Positions 35,943 to 47,998 are shown, counted from the stretch's first letter. The stretch: 64,000 bases of DNA from Perognathus longimembris pacificus (GCF_023159225.1 NC_063188.1:14343086-14407085), one strand, 5' to 3'. A program made the numbers and translations. The notes: generated from the letters alone by a model not told the origin.

Positions 35943-35979
35943 TGTGTGTGTGTGTGTGTGTGTATGTGTGTGTGTGTAT
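35943..35979. repeat. (TG)n microsatellite
   Basis: TG run with one TATG interruption, replacing the start of the following SINE. Confidence 0.95.
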
Positions 35980-36181
35980 GCTAGGCACTGTCCCTGAGCA
36001 TCTTTTGTTCAAGCTAGTGCTGCTCTACCATTTGAGCCACAGCTCTACTTCTGGTTTAAAAACAAACCAACCACATAAGCATTTCACAGGCTTTCCTGCT
36101 TGGGCTGGCTTTGAACTACATTCCTCAGATCTCAGCCTCCTGCAAAGCTTGGATTATAGACATGAGCCACTAGTGCCTAGT
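35980..36181 (-). mobile_element. B1-Geo dimeric SINE, 3' end replaced by (TG)n
   Basis: GCTAGGCACTGTCCCTGAGC to GAGCCACTAGTGCCTAG, antisense; the Geo 3' end is missing. Confidence 0.8.
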
Positions 36182-36189
36182 TTAGGTTG

Positions 36190-36696
36190 GGGTTTGTTTT
36201 GTTTTGTTTTTAGTATACAGAGCAGATACCCTTGGCCTTGGATGGCAGCTGTCCCATATTAATTGACCTGTTCAATGTTTGGTTCCTGGTATGCTCATGG
36301 TTTGGTTCCTGTGTTATTAAGCTCATGGTTATTTGACGCCTAATCTTTAATGATAAATCCATTTTAATATATTGCCATGGATATTTCCATATTCTGTATG
36401 GACTTGTTTGTACATTGTGGAGATAAAATAATAATTGCTATCAATCTTAACTGTATGCTTTCCTTAGATAGCAGCCACAGTAATGTCATATAGCCACAGT
36501 TAAAAGTATCTCTACCAGAATTCCATTTAATATCCTAAGTGAACACTCCACTGTCATTCATATGCACTGGACTTAAGGGTTTTAAAGTGTGGTCTTTTTT
36601 CTGAGTCACTCAGTGTCTATATTTTTTCCAAATCATTACTTCACAGGATATTTGGTATTATGGATAAGAATCTGACAAGAGCACAAAAACTTTTGT

Positions 36697-36791
<95 letters not shown>

Positions 36792-37314
36792 AGGGCACTG
36801 AGAAGCCTTATGGTTATTTTCATGATGTCGCTGTCAGTAAACCTTGGGGCACTGGAATGAATAGAAGAGCCACAAACTGGAGACATGCATGCACAATTCT
36901 TAGCCTTACTTTACACAGGGGGCAGAGTTAGATTGTGGAAGTCTGAAGTCAAGGATCTAGTATCCTATTTTAGCAAAATTCTAGATTCATGGAGAGCATG
37001 AGTTCTCAGCAGCAAGGAGCCACTGTGGACTCTCACTACAGATGAGGCCCTTTCTCCTTGGGTGTGTGAATGTGTGTTATGGATCTGAGGAGTGGCAGGA
37101 ACATGGTTTATGAGAGTCCAGTCATTTCTTTCTGATGAGTACCAAGAAATGTTGGCAGTGTGATCTTCTAGTTCCATAACTATGGAGCTAATTAGTTAAT
37201 TAGTTAGGCCTGAAAAATATTTTCTTAAACTGAAGTCAGCTTGGAGAAAGAACTTTCTCTGTTTACTTTGTACTTTGCCCTTGTTGCCTAAGATTTGTTT
37301 GTTTTTTTGTTTTT
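36190..37314. other. Intronic stretch with a compound microsatellite
   Basis: Apart from the (TC)n(AC)n at 36699-36787 I recognise no repeat or gene. Confidence 0.6.
36699..36787. repeat. (TC)n(AC)n compound microsatellite
   Basis: About 19 TC units switching directly to about 25 AC units; read-through ORFs on both strands are artefacts of it. Confidence 0.97.
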
Positions 37315-37316
37315 TT

Positions 37317-37476
37317 ACACTGTCCCTGGCTTCTTTTTGCTCAAGGCTACCACTCTACCACTTGAGCAACAGTGCCACTTCTGGCCTTTTCTGTTTATGT
37401 GGTGCTGAGGAATTGAACCCAGGGCTTCATGCGTGCTGGGCAAGCACTCTACCACTAAGCCACATTCCCAGCCCCT
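37317..37476 (-). mobile_element. IDL-Geo dimeric SINE, truncated at its 3' end
   Basis: Antisense; begins inside the right monomer (ACTGTCCCTGGCTTCTTTTT) and ends CACATTCCCAGCCCC. First of three same-orientation copies. Confidence 0.88.
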
Positions 37477-37499
37477 CTTTCTTGATTTTGTTTTATTAT

Positions 37500-37693
37500 T
37501 TTTTTGCCAGTCCTGGAGCTTGAACTCAGGTCCTGGACACTGTCTCTGAGCTTCTTTTGCTCACAACTAACACTCTACCACTTGAGCCACAGTGCCACTC
37601 ATGGCTTTTTCTGTTTATGTGGTACTGAGGAATCGAACCCAGAGCTTCATGCATGCAAGGCAAGCACTCTACCACTAGGCCACCTTCCCAGCC
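37500..37693 (-). mobile_element. IDL-Geo dimeric SINE
   Basis: Antisense, TTTGCCAGTCCTGGAGCTTG to CACCTTCCCAGCCC; second of three. Confidence 0.9.
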
Positions 37694-37706
37694 CTATTTT
37701 ATTTTT

Positions 37707-37920
37707 ATTTATTTATTTATTTATTTGGCCAGTCCTGGGCCTTGGACTTAGGGCCTGAGCACCTTCCCTGGCTTCTTCCCGCTCAAGGCTAGCACTCTGC
37801 CACCTGAGCCACAGCGCCCCTTCTGGCCGTTTTCCATATATGTGGTGCTGGAGAATCGAACCGAGAGCTTCATGTGTAGGAGGCAAGCACTGTTGCCACT
37901 AGGCCATATTCCCAGCCCCC
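37707..37920 (-). mobile_element. IDL-Geo dimeric SINE with 13-bp target duplication
   Basis: Antisense copy with an (ATTT)n tail, between CTATTTTATTTTT at 37694-37706 and 37921-37933; third of three and independently inserted. Confidence 0.93.
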
Positions 37921-37977
37921 CTATTTTATTTTTTAACAGTGACTTTAACTGAAGACAGAGATTGTTTTGTTTTCTTT

Positions 37978-38407
37978 TGTGCTGGTCCTGGGGCTTGAAC
38001 TCAGGGCCTAGGCCCTCTGTCTGAGCTTCTTTGTTCAAGGATAGACTTCTACCACTTTAGCCATAGCCCCACTTGGGGCTGCTGCTGCTTCCTTCCTCTT
38101 CTTCCTCTTCTTCCTCCTCCTCCTCTTCCTCCTCTTCCTCTTCTTTCTCCTCCTTCTTCCTCTTCCTCCTTCTTCCTCTTCCTCCTTCTCCTTCTTCCTC
38201 TTCCTCCTCCTCCTCCTCTTTTTCTTCCTCCTCCTTCTCTCCTCTTCTTCTTCCTCCTCCTCTTCCTCCTCCTCCTCTTCCTTCATAGTTTATTAGACAT
38301 TAAGAGTCTCATGGACTTTGCTGCCCTGTGCTGGTTTTGAATTGTGATCCTCATATCTCAGCCTCGCGAGAAGCTAGGATTATAGGCGTGAGCTACCAGC
38401 ATCCAGC
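37978..38407 (-). mobile_element. B1-Geo dimeric SINE expanded by a microsatellite
   Basis: 37978-38083 is the antisense right monomer (TGTGCTGGTCCTGGGGCTTG on) and 38284-38407 the B1 part (TCATAGTTTATTAGACATTA to GTGAGCTACCAGCATCCAGC). The linker between them has expanded to about 200 bases. Confidence 0.85.
38087..38285. repeat. (CTTCCTCC)n homopyrimidine tract
   Basis: About 200 bases of C and T only on the + strand, a mixture of TTCCTC, CTCCTC and TTCTTCC units. The Ser/Leu/Pro and Glu/Lys/Arg ORFs here are artefacts. Confidence 0.97.
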
Positions 38408-38864
38408 ATTGTATTTCTAATATTGAGTAATGGCATTTAGGAAAATAGAATTAGCTCAGACACAGATAACACAATCAGGATGCAAAATACCTCTCAGTAA
38501 GCTGCGACAAGAGGAAACTAGGCAGGTGAAACATCCTGTACATACCTTCACAAACAGCGCATGCACAAGATAGGGGAAAGCCAATTTAGTAGACATGTTC
38601 CTTAAACCTTTACTGACTCAACATATTATCCCCTAAATGTGGCAATCACCTAACAGCTCTTTAAATAATATGGCTAGTATTGGCATAGGAGACTGATAAC
38701 ATGTGTACAAATACATTCTTCACCTTGTTTAAAAGCTTTTAAAAGGACCACTGGACTATTTGGAGATTATAAGGTACACTACCTTATGTGAGTTTTCTAA
38801 AATTATTAAGCCATTACTACCTGTTTTGCAAATCAGAGCACTAATTGATTTATATTAGGGCAAA

Positions 38865-39060
38865 GATTTTTTTTAAAAGGCTTTGGGGCCAAATAGATGT
38901 ATGCAACTTTGGAATTATTTAACTTTAGGGTAAATTATTTTACTTGATTATCCTCGAGATTCCTCGTATCTGGGAAATGGGTAGCCTATTCACATTGAAT
39001 GATTGCAAGTTAGTGAGATAATATAAGATGTAGTAGATACTCCATAAATGATAGCTTGTC
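38865..39060 (+). mobile_element. MIR SINE remnant
   Basis: TTTAACTTTAGGGTAAATTA then GTATCTGGGAAATGGGTAG and AGATACTCCATAAATGATAG fit a decayed sense MIR. Confidence 0.55.
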
Positions 39061-39325
39061 TTTTTCTTCATATTGTTCCTGTATGAAGAGTCAGCATAAT
39101 AGAAAGTCAAGACCTTTAGAGTGATTCAATCTCTGTGCCTCAGTTTGACAATTTCAGTAATGAAGACAGTACAGCTTTTCTACTTTGGAGCATTGAAACG
39201 ATGTAACTATTCTAAATAGAATCTGAATTCCAAAGATTCTTGGAAAAATAGATCTAGCCAAACTTCAACAGATTGTTGAACTATTTAAAATGTAGTTTGG
39301 CTCAAAGTACCTGAATGGAAAATGT

Positions 39326-39327
<2 letters not shown>

Positions 39328-39376
<49 letters not shown>
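39328..39376. repeat. (GT)n microsatellite
   Basis: Uninterrupted, about 24 units. Confidence 0.97.
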
Positions 39377-39378
<2 letters not shown>

Positions 39379-40899
39379 AAATCAAGTTCATTAGATTTTC
39401 CCAAGTTTGAACTCTTCCCTAAAGAGATGCTCTATAAACAGGCAGCTGCCCTTGGAGTACAGCTTAAAGACTTCACTATACAAGCGAGAAGTCCCATATG
39501 GGTCAGCAGCAGCCCAGGACCTTTCATGAGCTGATAGTATCAAGTAGAGCTATAAAGTTCAAGGCGAGTTGATCTGCATTCCTTTTGCATTTTGCCCTCT
39601 GGTTGAAGATGTTGAGAGGTTCCTATATTTAAAACACAGATGACATGATATCCTTATTGGCAGGTGTCTTTCAGGAGGTATTTAGAATGATTTTGAACGG
39701 CATATAATATGCGTGAGTATGTGTGTGTGTTTCACATGCCAATAGAGCAGAAAGAATTCACAGGCCTTGAGGCTCCTGAGCTTTCTTGAGACTCCATCGT
39801 GCTCAGCTGTTGGGGTGATGTCACAGGTGCCAACCACACTGCTTAAGGGCCAAATTCCCCAAACTCTATTTTGCATTGCAGAGCCTAGGGCAGGGCAGAC
39901 TTTCCATGGCCTCTACCTTCAAAGAACTATGGAATTTGTTAGCTACAGACAGACCAGTGACCATTGTTGTCAGGCAAAAGGAAAGCTGCCCCCTGCTGCC
40001 TGAGCCTTTGTCCCTGACTGGGATACCATGGAAAATGGGGAAGGAATCCAGACTCATTAATGAGCTAATACAAAAGATTAAACCAAGCTAGAGGCAGTTC
40101 GTTATAACTGCATATAGATTCTTGAAGGCAGTAGAAAGAGGAGAGATCTCCAGACCAGAACTCGGGTGTCGCTGTGGCCTTTGTTCTCCACACATAAGTA
40201 GAGGGTAAGAGTATTCATGTGGGAAGCAACTCACTTAGTGCTGATTTCATGTTAATCGTGACATTCCCTGAGCTATTGTGGGATCAATCGATGGATCAAT
40301 AATTGCACTGCAATAGCCCACAGTGCAAATGATTGTCAAAGCTATGGGTTTTAGTATGAACTGTGGAAAGTGGGTTCAGAATTCAGCACCTCCTTAATGA
40401 GGTGGCCTTTGCTTCTTGTCTGTTCTTAGAAGTTACTGCAACTGTCATGACTGCTGTGACTCCTTTGCAAAATGAAACTCATAAGGCCAAAAAAAGGAGT
40501 AAAATCGACTTATATACATAACTACATAGAGAGATATTGCTATAGATATCCATCCACATGTATCCTTATCACTATAGATATGTGTATACATAGATATCTG
40601 TAGATCTCCTAACCATTTATTTGGGAGTTCTTTTAGTGAGCACTTAGGCTGGATAACTACACATTTGACACACCTATTGTCCCGTGTGCACATAGCATCC
40701 CCATTCAAATCCATTTATCCAGTGTGAAGCACTAGGGGGGAGGGGCTGTGGACACAGATGCCAACATAACTTCAACATGATCCCTTCTTTCAAGGCTAGG
40801 GATGAGGCATAGCTGCAGAACCATAATCTAGGGCCTTGTGTCCTCAGAGAAATGGAACCTATGTGCTGTGCTAGCCAAGAAAAGGGAAGGATTAATTTC

Positions 40900-41280
40900 C
40901 ACTGAGGGAATTAGATGAGGACTTCAAAAATAGGTAGGCATTAAGCCTGGCTTTGAAAGATGAGGAGAATTTGGACAGATCTAGAGTGGAAGGAAGGCAG
41001 ATGAATTCGTGGCAGACAAATGTGCCATGAGCAGTGCCTGGAAAATATGAAAGTTCCTCTATAGCCTTATGTGGCTGGAGCGCTGAGGCCATAGGCAACA
41101 GTAGAAAAGGACCAGGGGATGCAAAGATGTGACTGAAAAGATGATGAGTTTGGAGGGCCCTCAATAGCAAAATAAGGAATCTGAGCTTTCATTCGTTGGC
41201 AGTGGAGAGAGCCTGTTGAAGGCCCAGGAGCACCAGAGTGATAGAGTCCGATCCGTATTTTACGGTGGTAAATTAATTCT
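40900..41280. mobile_element. Old mammalian interspersed repeat, family not assigned
   Basis: Phrases TTAAGCCTGGCTTTGAAAGA TGAGGAG and TGCCATGAGCAGTGCCTGGA resemble a widespread ancient repeat also seen at 50690-51000. Confidence 0.4.
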
Positions 41281-42406
41281 GCCAGCAGCCTGAAGGGTGT
41301 TTCTGAGATCAGAAATCAGAGGCAAGTCGTTCTGTTAAGCTTGATAAGGTTTACAAGTCAAAAAAGTGATGCTTGTTATTACAATTCATTAGCCTTCCTT
41401 TCCACTGCCTGATGCAATAGTGTAGGGAATAGAACCTGCTTAGTCTTTTAAAGTTGGGTCAATCAACTTTGGGCTGTGAGCCAGGACACAGGAAAGGACT
41501 GGAAGAAGAAGTTAGTACAATGTGAACCTCTCAAAGCAGACCAATCGTTTTCTTCAGATCCCACAGTCAAAAATTAAAAGAAAATTCAAATACCTGCCGA
41601 GATTTGTCCCTCATTGAACCTTAAGTAGCAATTCTCACAATGAGGTATTTAGCTCCCCTGATGGATGTGTTAACTATTACTCTTTAATCAATTTGTTACA
41701 CACTTTTGAAAAGTCAGGATTCCAATTAAAAGTGGGTTCCTTGGTTGTTGAATGTGAAGTGCCATCCATTCACTGAAGTCTCAAAAATGACCAAAAACGG
41801 TGAGAAAGATGGCGAGAGATTATCGTGGTTTTCTTCAGCTGCCACCGTGGGTGCTTAGATGTGTCGGAGAGTCTACTGTGTTTCCTGACAGCCTCACAAA
41901 GAGGAGGGAGGGGGAATGAGAGGGAAGCAGTAACTGTTTGCTCTCTCCATAACTTCTTAGATCACATTTCCCTAGTTGCTATCCACTCTTGTGTTTGTCT
42001 CCTTCCAGCAGCTTCCTGGTGATTTTTTTTGGCTGGGGGGGATGGGGGACGGGGATGCAGGGATGGACTGTTTTCTTATAATGGTCTTCAAGAACTTTGT
42101 CGACTTTGTAGCTAGGACTTTGCTTGTTTCATTTTTACTGAAGCAGATGCTGACAATGAGCTGACCTGACAGTTCACCAGCACTTCTCCTCTCTCCACCT
42201 TGGCTCTTGTTTCTTGTTCCCTTGCTGACCAGCCCAAATGTTCAGAAGACTAACACAATGTTTAGGACAGACTACAGAGGATTTACAGTATGGCAGTTCC
42301 GTAAGGGCCAAGGTCTTGTCTCTTACTTGCCATGGTGCCTTCTGGCTTTAGAACAGTTATGACACATTGTAGGTGACCAATATTTATGTATCGTAGGAAT
42401 GCATTT

Positions 42407-42603
42407 TTTGGCCATCCCTGGGGCTTAAACTCAGGGCCTGAGCACTGTCTCTGGCTTCTTTTTTTTTTTTTTTTTCTCAAGGCTAGCACTCTACCACTTG
42501 AGCCACAGCGCCACTTCTGGCTTTTTCTATATATGTGGTGCTGAGGAATCAAACCCAGGGCTTCATGTATACGAGGTGAGCACTCTACCACTAGGCCATA
42601 TTC

Positions 42604-42605
<2 letters not shown>
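42407..42605 (-). mobile_element. IDL-Geo dimeric SINE
   Basis: Antisense, TTTGGCCATCCCTGGGGCTT to ACTAGGCCATATTCC, its head lost in the adjoining (TG)n. Confidence 0.9.
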
Positions 42606-42664
<59 letters not shown>

Positions 42665-42667
42665 CGC
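42606..42667. repeat. (TG)n(CG)n microsatellite
   Basis: About 25 TG units passing into GCGCGCGCGCGC; alternating purine-pyrimidine throughout, the classical Z-DNA-prone type. Lies between two SINEs. Confidence 0.97.
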
Positions 42668-42842
42668 ACCAATCTGGGGTTTGAATGCAGAGCCTGTGCA
42701 CTGTCCTTGAGCTTTTTTTTCCCCCCTCAACATTAGCATTCTTCCACTTGAGCCATAGCTCCACTTGAGGCTTTACCATAGTCCTCACTTCTCAGCCTCC
42801 TGCATAGCTAGAATTACAGGCATGAGCCACTGGTACCCAGCT
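42668..42842 (-). mobile_element. B1-Geo dimeric SINE, internally deleted
   Basis: Antisense, CCAATCTGGGGTTTGAATGC to GAGCCACTGGTACCCAGC; the middle of the B1 monomer is missing. Confidence 0.82.
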
Positions 42843-43255
42843 TGTTCCAATTTTTTACCTGTTGATTTCCCTTGGTTAGACAAAATATCTGTGATTGCTA
42901 TCCTAGGCCTGTCCCATGATTGTCTTCTGGAAACAGATGACTTGTTTTCTACTTTTGCAGACACACAGATAGAGAAGAATTTTGTCCCAGGGTGTACAAT
43001 GCATATTGTCTCACCTACACTTGACTTCGAAGCTGAGACTAGGGACTCACAGTGAATAGTGTTAAGATGAGATTTTGGACTTAGAATTGATGCTGTCATT
43101 ATGGCACATTATAAACCATTGCAGCATGAATTCAGACTTTTAGGGATAGGGTGAATGTATTTTGTACATGGGACAGATGGATGTTTTGGAGAGAAAGTGT
43201 ATCTACATCCAAAGAGAGAGCTAGAAAATAAGGATTTTTTAAGATTATAAAATGT

Positions 43256-43461
43256 TACACACCTGTAATTCTAGCTACTCAAGAGGCTGAAATAGGAGGA
43301 TGGAAAAATCCATGAGACCCTTATCTCCATTTAAGCACCAGAAAAGCCAGAATTGGAGCTGTGGCTCACATGGTAGAGTGCTAACCTTGAGCTAAAAAGT
43401 TCAGAGACAGTGCCCTGGCCCTCAGTTCAAGCCCCAGGAACAGCACAGATAGATAGATAGA
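43256..43461 (+). mobile_element. B1-Geo dimeric SINE
   Basis: Sense, ACACCTGTAATTCTAGCTAC to CCCAGGAACAGCACAG, followed by (GATA)n. Confidence 0.85.
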
Positions 43462-43464
43462 GGA

Positions 43465-44677
43465 TACCAAATATTCTAATTTTTACAAAAAGTCATCTAG
43501 AATAGTCCCTTCTTCAATTTCTTGAGGTATACAGTGGAATGATCTCATATTCTCAGCATGAGTCCTTATTCCATTAGTTTAGAATGTGCTCCACTTGATA
43601 AGCGCTGGAAATTTTCACAAGAATTCTCTTCTCTCTCCCCCTCTCTTCTGACCTCCCCGTTGAGCCTCCATTACGGCTCTTATGCCATGCAACTATTTTA
43701 ACCGAGACCCTAGGCAATGGCCTAGTCTACCCTATTTTGCCTATTCAGTTCCTTAAAAATATGACATTGAACAAAGATGGAAAAATGACTTCATCTATCT
43801 AAGCCTGACTAAGAGGAACTTTCATTTTCTTGGCTGCCTCCTCTCAACTCCAAGCTTAGCTTGTAGAGGCTTGAACAGCTGCGATGAAACAGGAATGGAG
43901 GTGTTCTGTTTTATTTCTAGACCCTCATGTTCTTGGGTCCTGAAAGTCCTGTGGTGATTCATGCCTCAGGTATCCATTTGTAAATGGATATTGGGAAACA
44001 TTCTCATTGGCAAGTTATAAAAGTGAATAAAGAGATGAACATCTATGGCTCACCTGCCCTTATTACAACAGATCACTTGTGCCCCCAGGGAGGAAGGGAC
44101 AGATGGATCTATACTTGCAGCATATTCCTTCAGTCTCTGATACCCCACTTAACATTATAGGCGTTACAATTCCCAAACTCCTTCCTGTAACCTAATCCCC
44201 GAGTACTTTCAGGTCATCGTAACGTTTTTGGCCTAAAATCCTTTTTCTATTTTCACTCAGTTACCCTGGGCCTGCCTTATTTCACCATCCATTTCATTTT
44301 GGGCACAGAGACTAGAAAAATCCCTTAGACAATCACTACCTTACCCACTTTTCTTTTTTCTTTTCTTTTTTTTTTTGATGTCTTTATTTTCTTACACTAT
44401 AATCTCCACTATGACTTCCATTTGTGTTTTATGTATTTTCTTTTCTCGAGCCTCAAACTATTTTTGTGTAAATTCTTTTTCTGATACACCATCAAAAAAT
44501 TAAAAATGCCTTTCTTTTACAAGCCTCATATTTCCTGGAGTTTCACCTTCTCTGGGGGCCAAGTACTGCTTTCCTCACAAATCCATAGTCTTTTTCTTCC
44601 TATTCACCCACTCTCATATTTCACACAATTTAAGAATTTCACTTTTAGGTTAAGTTCTCTTCGACAGTCTTACTGAT

Positions 44678-44678
<1 letters not shown>
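43465..44678. other. Intronic stretch without recognised elements
   Basis: Pyrimidine-rich patches at 43625-43660 and 44345-44400; no gene or repeat family recognised. Confidence 0.5.

Positions 44679-44679
<1 letters not shown>

Positions 44680-44726
<47 letters not shown>
44680..44726. repeat. (TG)n microsatellite
   Basis: Uninterrupted, next to the tail end of a SINE. Confidence 0.97.
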
Positions 44727-44727
<1 letters not shown>

Positions 44728-44955
44728 TGCCAGTCCTGGGGCTTACAACTCAGGTCCTGAGTGCTGTCGGTGAGCTTTGTCGGTGAGGTACTGCTCTACC
44801 ACTTGAACTCCAACTACACGTCCAGCTTTTTGGTGGTTAACTATTTATAAGAGTCTTACAGACTTTCCTGCCTGGGCTAGCTTCAAACTACAATCCTCAG
44901 ATCTCAACCTTCTGAGTACCTAGGATTATAGGCATGAGACACCAGCCCCCAGCAA
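44727..44955 (-). mobile_element. B1-Geo dimeric SINE
   Basis: Antisense, GTGCCAGTCCTGGGGCTTAC to GAGACACCAGCCCCCAGC. Confidence 0.88.
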
Positions 44956-45533
44956 GACTGTGGTTTCAATAGAAATTGGTTTACAGGAAAAAAAAATAGA
45001 GAAAAATAACCATTAAAACCCAACAGCATTTATGTAGAACCTTCCAAGAGTCAATATTTGCTTTGGTGCCTTACAACTTCTAACAAAGAGTACCATGTAT
45101 GCTTCGTGCTCCCTTGTAGATGAAAAAAAATCCATAATCTATAAATGTTTTTGGCTAGCAGTGATGAACAGCAGCAGTTTTTATTTTTTATTTTTGCAAA
45201 GTAAAAGCACCAGAAGTTTGGAAAGGAATTGCAAGTTGTGCTGTAATGCAACTGATCTCTTCCTTCCTGAGAAATTTGATTTCTTGCCAGAGTGTTCAAT
45301 TCAATCCCACACAATCTGGGTGTATTTATAGAGGGCCCAATAAGGGAGAGAACATGACAAACCTTCTTTCCCAGCATAGAAGACAATTGCAAACAACCAC
45401 CAGGTCAGTGCCATGCAGCACAGATTTGGTGACGTAAGATACCACATAGGTATGCCATCTACTCAAGCTGAAAAGCCCGGCTACCTCTCCAGGCAGCTAA
45501 TTCAAATGTAGAGACTCAGAGAAATGTCACTCT

Positions 45534-45752
45534 GTCAGGTGCTGGTGGCTCATACCTATAATTCTAGCTACTCAGAAGACTGAAATCTGGTTATCACAGT
45601 TCAAAGCCAGCCGAGGCAGGCAAGTTCATAAGACTCTCATCTCCAATGAACCACTCAAAAAATCTGGAAGTGCAGTTGTGGCTCAAAAGAAAGCTCAAAG
45701 ACAGTGCCCAGGTCCTGAGTTCAAGACCCATGACTCACAAAAACAAAAAAGT
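45534..45752 (+). mobile_element. B1-Geo dimeric SINE
   Basis: Sense, GTCAGGTGCTGGTGGCTCAT to AGACCCATGACTCACAAAAAC. Confidence 0.88.
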
Positions 45753-46545
45753 ATGATAATCCATAAAGATCAAAGGGTAAGGACATCTCAGTGGAATGAT
45801 TTATGAGTAGCGAAAATAAAGTAATATAACTGTTCATCAATGTAAATTTACTTAATGAACTAGGCTGCTTCTATTAATGGAGTTATATGGAGAGAGCATG
45901 AGATATTTACAGTATTATTGTACATAGAAAAATAACCATTATATGTTGTGAAGTATCAAAGCATACTATGAGACAATATTTGCCCACAATCTGATTTTTA
46001 CAACATGCTCACAGGAGGAAAATATGAATGAGAATATGTACCAAAATGTTAGCATTAGGGTATTTTTGTTCTTTTCTAAACCTATGCCCAAATACTTTTT
46101 AAAAACTATTTTTGAATCCGAAAAGACAATAAATGTGTTTCTATTTAAAACAAACAATAATTTTAAAACAGGTAAGGACAGATGTAGATTTGAAAGACCA
46201 AACCAAAGCTTTCTCAGCTCCCCGATAAACCCAACTGAGCTGTCTACAAATCACTACTAGCTGTAGTAGAAAATAACCTAGCTTCTGAGAGGAGACAGTG
46301 AAGGGTCATCTGGCCTGGTGGCCTGCTAACAGGTAGCTTCCTGACCTAGTGTTTCAGCCTCATAGCGCAGGCATGTCACCTTAATTCTGAAAGTAACATC
46401 AAAGATCCCAGGGCCAGCCTCTTGATTTCTACTACCCAGGACTCTTTGATGACTGGGAGATAGCCCCAAGTGTCTGAACTTTCCAGAATTACCTATGACT
46501 CTCAATTGACTTACATACTCTAAATCTATTTCTAGGGTTTTTGTT

Positions 46546-46590
46546 TGGTATGTCTGTGTCTGTGTCTGTGTCTGTGTCTGTGTGTCTGTA
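46546..46590. repeat. (TGTGTC)n microsatellite
   Basis: Six or so hexamer units. Confidence 0.95.
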
Positions 46591-46616
46591 CCTGTTGTCC
46601 CAAGTGAGCACACACA

Positions 46617-46815
46617 AGCCAGTCCTAGTGTTTGACTGTAGGACCCTGGGTTCCATCCCTGAGCTTCTTTGCTCCAGGCTAGTGCTCAACCACTTAAACC
46701 ACAACTCCACTTCCCTCTTTTTGGTGGTTACTTGGACATAAGAGTCTTTCAAACTTTCCTGCTGGCTTTCAACTGTAATCCTCAGATCTCAGCCTCCTGA
46801 GCTGAGAGCACCTGG
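46617..46815 (-). mobile_element. B1-Geo dimeric SINE
   Basis: Antisense, diverged; CCAGTCCTAGTGTTTGACTG to CTGAGAGCACCTGGCT, lacking the GTAGCTAGGATTACAGG segment. Confidence 0.78.
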
Positions 46816-47296
46816 CTATTTTTAGGGTTTAACAGTCCTACCCTTTAAATAAATGAATGCCTTATATTTAGTGTTTGTTATTTCCACCCCTTCTGATGGA
46901 AAATGACAAAGTGAAGGCACTCACCTTTCCCCCTAACAGCCATATTTTAGAACTGTCCTTGCTGAATCATCTCTCCTCCCCTAGCCCCTGAACAAACACA
47001 CCCTGCAGTTTTGGAGCCTGAGACAAAGGCCAAGTCTGAAGCTGACATCCCTGGTGAATACACATGCTGTTGAGACCTTGAAATTTCTTTGTCAAAATAA
47101 GATTGCTCACCCAACCCACCTCCATCTAACCTTACTTCCATCTGCCCCACCTGACTTCATTCTTTCTGCCTGATATTCAAAGAGACCCTAGTTGTAGGAG
47201 GTGCACCATTTCCCTTCAGCCAGACTAAAGGAGATTTGATTGCCCTTCTCAGGCTTTCACTTGAATAAAACCTATTGGTCTGTGGAGTTTGCTCTT

Positions 47297-47522
47297 TTTT
47301 CCCTCAGTTGTGGGGCTTGACCTTGGGCACTGTCCTTGAACCTTTTCATTCAAGGCTAGCTCTCTACCACTTTAAGCCTTAGTGCCACTTCCAGTTTTCT
47401 GGTGGTTCATTGGAGATTAGGGTCTCCTGGACTTTCCTGCCTGGGCTGGGTTGGAACCATGCTCCTCAGTTCTCACTCTCATGAGTAGCTAGGATTACAG
47501 GAATGAGCCATCAGTGCCCAGT
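47297..47522 (-). mobile_element. B1-Geo dimeric SINE
   Basis: Antisense, CCCTCAGTTGTGGGGCTTGA to GAGCCATCAGTGCCCAG. Confidence 0.85.
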
Positions 47523-47969
47523 TTCTTTTTCTTTTCTTACACCTTCTTCTACCTAAAATGATACCTTTCAATTATAAAAGGATAGCTCAACTCCAGTGTT
47601 CTAGAACCTAAACTTGTGGTTACTTTCCCCCTAACCATGGCATACATTTCTCTTCTTTTTCCCATCTGCCTTCATCTTTTCAGACTCAAGGTCAATGATT
47701 TTAGTCATTTCTGCCTTATTTTCCATCCTTCATTATTTTATTTCCCTTTCTCTATCATTTCCTATTCATTCTGCCCTCTACAGTGTGTTGCTAGCAGAAA
47801 GTAACCCCAAGTATGGGGATAAAATAGGGTGGCCTATATTCATCCATCCATCCATAATACAACATTGGTATAGCAGCTTAGAAATCAACTTTTCTCCTCA
47901 TGAATTGCTAAGGTACAGCTTTCAATGGCAAAGAAGCAACGATTAAAGAGTAGGACTGTTAGACTCCCC

Positions 47970-47998
47970 CCACCCCCACATTAGAGATGTGGGGGTGG
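47970..47998. other. Hairpin with 12-bp G/C-rich arms
   Basis: CCACCCCCACAT (47970-47981), loop TAGAG, ATGTGGGGGTGG (47987-47998): a perfect inverted repeat. Confidence 0.75.

Larger units (their letters stand above)
38410..42405. other. SINE-poor intronic stretch
   Basis: About 4 kb without lineage SINEs. Recognisable: MIR-like 38865-39060, (GT)n 39328-39376 and an old repeat at about 40900-41280. No exon found. Confidence 0.65.

Noticed and set aside
38035..38288. ORFs rich in Glu/Lys/Arg (minus) and Ser/Pro/Leu (plus)
   Set aside because: Translations of the homopyrimidine microsatellite; no non-repetitive coding content.
43625..44400. Possible third LTR or DNA transposon
   Set aside because: Pyrimidine-rich and unlike the neighbouring sequence, but no terminal repeats or target duplication could be found.
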